Positions 8,401-12,776 of a stretch of 12,776 bases of DNA are shown here, piece by piece. The translations under genes were made by a program, and so were the position numbers. The stretch lies in assembly GCA_027577415.1 (NCBI GenBank), contig JANBQS010000738.1, positions 1 through 12,776 on the forward strand, written 5' to 3'. Under the pieces are notes generated by a model. It was given only the letters and a program-made list of their open reading frames with translations. It was not told where the DNA came from and made no database searches. Every line of letters begins with the position of its first letter. The first letter of the stretch is position 1. This DNA comes from Coemansia sp. RSA 922 (Eukaryota > Kickxellomycota > Kickxellomycetes > Kickxellales > Kickxellaceae).

Positions 8401-11400
8401 GTCTGAGCCATGCGCCCCCGACATTCGCTAACACTACATGGTTGCATCCTCAGTTGAACAAAGGGCACTTTGAATATTAACAAAGTATTTCAAATTTTGA
8501 TGTCGGATACATGTCGTATCGTCACAAACGAACTGTGCCCGTTTGACCTACCTGAAGCTAGTTGCCATTTCGGCGACCCACCACGAAGTATTCAGCAATA
8601 CGTCGTCGTTGTCAGGAGTATACCGAGAGCAGTCAAGCACCGCCCGATATACATCCCACGAGTTGATTAAGCCTCGAAGGATAATCTCGCTTTTAATCCC
8701 CTAGAGCAGCATGTACTGATAAGTTAGGTGTTTGCAAAAAAAAAAAAAAAAAACAAAGGCTTACATTGCTTGGCGCTTTGTGACCTACTCAAACTTACCT
8801 GTGCCTTTACCGGCGACCCCAATAAGCCAACCCACACCAGCCACAGTTTTTTGAGGTCCATGACTGGGTTGTCTTGCGAAGCAACAAACTCGCTGATGTG
8901 AAAGTCGGTCCACACTGCTTCAAACTGCCAGATCCTCGACATAAGGGTATCCAAGAAGCTGATTGCAGCCTATATCCGATAGCAATGGTTAGTAGCTTTG
9001 CTCAAACACACCCAACAATTGGCTAAGGTTTTAGCCACAGCATGGTGTTTACTTACAGCGCTGTTGAGACGAGCAATCTGAGACTTTTGTACGCCTATAT
9101 CAACCCCGCGAGTAGAGTTTTTCAGCTGATGGTGCAAGTGCTTGGACACTATTGCACGTCTCGAGCGATTAGTTTTAAGCTTTGCTGGGCCTATCGCAGA
9201 AGGGCGGGAGGACCGAAATTGAAGTTGCATCGAAACCATGCTATCTGGCGATCTGACAAGTTCCGCTGCCTCATCATCCTTTGATGGAGTTGCCGGCTGC
9301 TGCTTCGCCCGCGAACGTAGTATCGTCGATTCGGTAGGCTGTCTTGGCAGCGAAGTCCCGGATTGAGTGGATTCGCCCAAAGCTGGTTTGGTCAAGGCGG
9401 CGCTCGCAGGAGGGATGACAAGCTGGGCGCCGTCCGGAGCAGCCAAATGATCTGGAGCCTCGTTTTGCGAACGCATGCTAGACTTTCTGCGGAAGGGCGT
9501 GGTGAGCTTCTTCCACATGCCAGTTGAGGCCGACGAATCTTCAGAGTCTGGTGCAGGCCTAGATTTAAAGCGTGACTCGTCGAAACTGCTGCTGTTCATA
9601 CGAGAATTACTAGCCGTGCCAACACTAGTAGAAGTTGGAATGCGCGTCCGACTCAGCTCTGGGCGTTGCTGCAAGTAGGTGTAGTTCCGCAGCACCCTTG
9701 GCGGAGTCTCATCTTGCAAGCACGCCTCTTTAAGGAGATCGCTGGGTACAAAGTCGCCAAGTGGGTGGAGATTCCTTGAGCCAGACACAGCAATGAGCAC
9801 GTAGACAGAGTTGGCGGTCTTAAGTCTCGGCGTGAGTTGGTTGTTCTTCATGGCGCTAACCAACCCGTCGTCGCTGCCCAAGACACTCTGTATGCACATG
9901 GTCTTTGCCTTTTGTTCTTCTTGCGCTGCCTGCTGCTGCTTTGCAAACACCATACGCATAGAATCCCACGTAAGCTTGGACGTAAAGTTGAACGGAGTCG
10001 CCGTTTCTAGACTGTCGCTGGAGCTGTCCGGCTCCAAGTGGTGGGTTGGCATTTGCAAGCTGTTTATATACATGTCGGCTTTGCTCAATCCCTTTCGCTG
10101 ACGCTGACCCGAAAACATGCTCTCTTGGATCAGTACGCGCTCGTCTACTTTAAGAATATGCCGGCCGCGTGCAATGGTCAGGGCGCGCAGAACGTTGCAC
10201 CACACGTTCAAGTGAATGGTCCATACTGTGCGCGTGTTATACAGGCTCTTGCACTGCGAGGCAACCTCGGTCACGGGCCCGCCGAGGAAAAACCATCCCG
10301 AGATCAGACACTACATGGCCCGATACATGCACAGGTTTAGCAAAAAGAGGCAAAAAAGGAGGAAATGAGCATTGGTAATATCATACCTCGTTCATGTACA
10401 GTCAGCTACTATTCAAGTCGGCGCGATCGTTCGTTTTTTTAAAACATTCTTACCTCAGTTAGCATTATCAATGCACGGTTTGGAAGCGAGTCCTCCTTGG
10501 TAACATCGCTTGGGTGTTGCGGGTCGCTGGATAGAAACAGGATCTCGACCTTTTGCAGTCTGGCCATAGATACCCGCCTTTTGTCATACGAAATCTGCTG
10601 ACGATATAGTCGCATAGCCGCTCTGTGCACCAGCAGCGCATTGTAAAACATGACAAGCTACATTGATTGGAGCAAGCCGAAAGCAATTTGCAACAGTGTT
10701 AGTTTTAGCATGCCAATACTCGTCGTTGCTGCGAGGTGGCGGCATCCGTCACATACAAGCTAGTCACTACGTATGTCACTGACTAATTACCTTTTTCTCG
10801 TCCCAGCTAGTGTCACTAACGAGCCAGTCCAAGAGGTCGTATACGCAGTTTAGGTAATCTGAAACGATGTCCGTAGGCGATCCAGTGTCGTCGATGATAG
10901 CAAGAAGATGGAGCGGTCGATACTCTTCCTTGCTGGTCAACCATAGTCGAATAATAGTGAGAGCACCCAGACATGCTTCATAGCCCGCCTGCTCTAGCAC
11001 GGGCATGTCAAGTATGTCCTCGTCTGGTTTGCAGCTAGCCAAATATCGTGGAGCAAGTAGCGACAGCCTCATAATGCTGATTAAAAACCCGGCGCCCTTG
11101 ATATCTCGATCAAGCGACGTACGACGAAGCGTGTCATATGCCCGAGCTTGAAGGGGGCTCGCATCAGCCAATAAACTGCCCTGCACGTCCGACAGGTGCT
11201 TGTTTAACGAGCTTCCACAATCTTGGGGGTTCTTGCAAGTGTATGGCATACTGAACTCGTTGTCCACCATCATGTTTGAATGTTGAGGAACCAGGCTCTC
11301 CAGCGCAGTGGTGACAAAGAGTCGTAAGGCCAAGATAGGCACTCGGCGTGCGCAATTGCCTCTGAATGGGTCTGCTAAGGTACATGGTCTCAAGTCAGTA

Positions 11401-12776
11401 GTTAACATTACGCATAACAAAGGTGTTAGTAGGTTGCTACATGATGCTCCAACGAACGACAAGATCATATCTAAGACAATTTACCTTCACTATTCGGGTA
11501 TATCCACGAAAGGTACCCTCGGCGGAACAACCTGTGTATGTTTTGCATGGACTTTAATATTTCCTCGCAGCTTAGGGCCAGCATGGGTACGAGCGGCGGA
11601 AGGCTGGCAGTAGCGCCCTGGCGTTGATTGGCAAAGTCGAAAGGAGTGCTCTGAGTACCGATAAAGCCCAGGCCAATATACTCGGTGTAAGCCTCTGTAG
11701 GACAAGGAATCAGGCTGGCGAGATAAGACACAAGCGACAGCACGTCCCTCATCATACGCAGAGATAGCATCCCTTGCGGGTTAATCGTTTGCGCTGTGTC
11801 CTGGAGAACGGGGCAGATGCTTGCGCAGCCAGGCGGAAAACCTACATCGCTGGCAATAATGGTAAGAAGTAAAGAGGAGTTGTCGACCTTGCATTAACAG
11901 TTCTGCCAAGTTCAATATCAAATCAGCTCTTGGCGATGAACAACAACTTGAGAGTGGACATTTACCTATGATAGCTCGTTGTCCGCAGCCGATTTCTGCT
12001 ACATCAGCCCCGCTAGCGATTGCGCACATTAGTTTTCCAACCACACCCGATGCCGCTGGCATGTCGATGTACGAAAAGGCGCGCAGACTAATTGCATTGG
12101 TGAACAGATCAATAGTGGTCTCAGAGTAATTGTCGCCCTGCGAGATCATATACAGGCAAAGAGTATAAAAGCCGAGTACGCGGACATCTGGGTTATTGCC
12201 ATGATCTAGAACGACCAACAGCATATTCTCAATCTCTTCTTGTCGCCAGCCCGAGGCAAACACTCGTGGCACCAATTCGAAAAGTCGATGCAAGCACATC
12301 AGCGAAGTCCAGAGCTCTGCCATAGCAGCAGTTGTTGGCGATAGGATTCTCTCGTGCAGCGCTACAATATTTAATTACTCGTGGTGCATTTTTGGTTTGC
12401 ATTAGTGGCTGTTATCTACGGACTCATGTCTGTCAAGTCAGACAAGTACTTGCGCAATACTTACAGTTGAGAAATTCGATCTCATTGAAGAACGACTGGT
12501 GCAAGATTTCGAATATTATCTCTCGGAAGCGCGAAAATAGCCATACCACTTCGTTTGGCTTGCAGAGACCTACCACCAAAGCCAAGCGTAACATGCGAGT
12601 GTAATTAGCTAGTTCAGGATATTCTCATATTCGCACCTAGAAGTTGTGGCGTACTTACTGATAAACTCCATTAGGTTGTTCAGTCGGATATTGGGCGTCA
12701 GCCGAGCGTTGAACCAAGCCAAAGTGCCGTTCTGTTGCTCGTAAGCTGCTTTGCGAATAGTCTTGACAAAAGAATA
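4349..12776 (-). CDS. RALGAPA1: Ral GTPase-activating protein alpha subunit (21 exons, 5' partial)
   Basis: This is the catalytic subunit of the RalGAP alpha/beta complex, which stimulates GTP hydrolysis by Ral-type small GTPases. Exons in translation order: 12659-12776 (open at the edge), 12465-12569, 11966-12361, 11485-11841, 10791-11374, 10454-10657, 9057-10310, 8799-8969, 8552-8700, 8292-8433, 7623-8191, 7355-7502, 7137-7228, 6673-7021, 6476-6558, 6270-6388, 5964-6153, 5551-5868, 4990-5422, 4507-4856, 4349-4385. They sum to 6168 nt (2055 residues plus stop) and all phases agree. Residues 1-590 are helical, matching the RalGAP alpha N-terminus (RLNNLMEFI, HGNNPDVRVLGF). Residues 589-1006 include a Ser-rich linker. 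TRGCTGKW near 1625 matches the family R-D-x-[ST]-G-K-Y motif. The Rap/Ran-GAP domain fills about 1790-2040. Human RalGAP alpha proteins are about 2000 residues, so little is missing. The alpha1/alpha2 split is vertebrate, so the symbol is a family label. TSC2 is the alternative, but the FGPLCDGAIVSADALP segment fits RalGAP alpha. Confidence 0.92.
4386..4506 (-). other. RALGAPA1: Probable last intron of RalGAP alpha, with the donor overlapping a stop codon
   Basis: At 4506 the reading is AGC TG|GTAAGC. Unspliced, this reads TGG TAA and stops at 4503-4505. A perfect TACTAAC branch point lies at 4441-4447, and the first AG after it is TTTTAG at 4386-4387. Splicing keeps phase (TG|G, Trp) and adds LGSIASDKRFT before TAA at 4349-4351. 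Human RalGAP alpha continues past this point with a TFEDFAAQVF-type helix, so the extension fits the family. Both forms may exist. Confidence 0.5.
5869..5963 (-). other. RALGAPA1: GC-AG intron of RalGAP alpha
   Basis: The exon before it ends ATTAG and the intron begins GCAAGT, a strong match to the minor GC donor class (AG|GCAAGT). A branch point GTGCTAAC and the acceptor CTTATAG follow. Phase 2 is kept across the join (AG|T). The nearest GT donor, GTATCG two bases downstream, breaks the frame. All other introns modelled here are GT-AG. Confidence 0.65.
6248..6264. repeat. AT dinucleotide microsatellite in an intron
   Basis: Seventeen bases of alternating A and T lie in the RalGAP alpha intron 6154-6269, directly after the GTAAGT donor. 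A length change here could affect donor recognition. Confidence 0.9.
7538..7553 (+). repeat. Run of 16 A (T-tract on the coding strand) in an intron
   Basis: This lies in the RalGAP alpha intron 7503-7622, about 35 nt before the acceptor, and reads as a poly-T tract in the transcript sense. It may act as a polypyrimidine tract; the length is prone to sequencing error. Confidence 0.9.
8736..8753 (+). repeat. Run of 18 A (T-tract on the coding strand) in an intron
   Basis: This lies in the RalGAP alpha intron 8701-8798, upstream of a CACCTAACTT branch-point candidate and a CTCTAG acceptor. It resembles the run at 7538-7553. I see no flanking direct repeat that would point to a retroposed tail. 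Confidence 0.9.
9240..10100 (-). other. RALGAPA1: Ser-rich, probably disordered linker of RalGAP alpha
   Basis: The middle of the 1254-nt exon is low in hydrophobic clusters and rich in Ser, Thr, Pro, Arg and Gln (SSSDSLET, KQQQAAQEEQKAK, NSRMNSSSFDESRF, EDSSASTG). It joins the N-terminal helical part to the middle helical part. Two basophilic kinase motifs stand out: R-T-R-I-P-T at 9633-9650 (R-x-R-x-x-T, Akt/S6K/SGK type) and R-R-K-S-S near 9477-9491 (PKA type). Mammalian RalGAP alpha is regulated by Akt phosphorylation in a comparable linker. Confidence 0.7.

Noticed and set aside
8736..8753. A-runs here and at 7538-7553 as tails of retroposed copies
   Set aside because: There is no target-site duplication or element body beside them, and both lie in short introns with normal splice signals.
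10381..10440. A possible small extra exon ending in GAG|GTATGA within intron 10311-10453
   Set aside because: The direct join 10454 to 10310 keeps phase 0 and a continuous protein, and the extra piece is not needed.

Overview
This is a eukaryotic, gene-dense window. It looks fungal, probably from an early-diverging (non-Dikarya) lineage, but the placement is an inference. The signs are many short introns (about 72-143 nt by my models) with GTAAGT/GTAAGC donors, CTAAC/TACTAAC-type branch points and NAG acceptors, compact intergenic gaps, and a RalGAP alpha gene. Few of the long open frames are whole genes; most are single exons or their shadows. I rebuilt the two main genes by joining exons where donor, acceptor, reading phase and protein-family similarity all agreed.

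Layout: (1) positions 1-612, plus strand, hold the 3' end of a gene of uncertain identity whose protein tail is low-complexity, rich in Ser, Ala, Pro and Asn. (2) Positions 632-4194, minus strand, hold a complete 15-exon gene for the meiotic MutS homologue MSH5 (742 residues in my model). Its stop lies only 19 bp from the stop of gene 1, tail to tail, and each gene's AATAAA poly(A) signal lies inside the coding sequence of the other. (3) Positions 4195-4348 are a short intergenic gap carrying the MSH5 5' region and a 9-bp tandem repeat. (4) Positions 4349-12776, minus strand, hold a gene of 21 exons for the alpha (catalytic) subunit of a Ral GTPase-activating protein complex. It gives 2055 residues in the window and is open at the 5' edge, probably by only a few residues.

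The two recognised genes act in unrelated processes. MSH5 pairs with MSH4 to stabilise meiotic crossover intermediates in the nucleus. RalGAP alpha works with a beta subunit to stimulate GTP hydrolysis by Ral/Rheb-like small GTPases in the cytoplasm. Nothing suggests a functional cluster, and I see no mobile element, tRNA, rRNA or CRISPR array. The points most worth checking are the reciprocal 3'-end overlap, the short MSH5 C-terminus, a GC-AG intron, an in-frame 33-nt exitron-like segment across a conserved RalGAP motif, and an Akt-type phosphorylation motif in the RalGAP linker.
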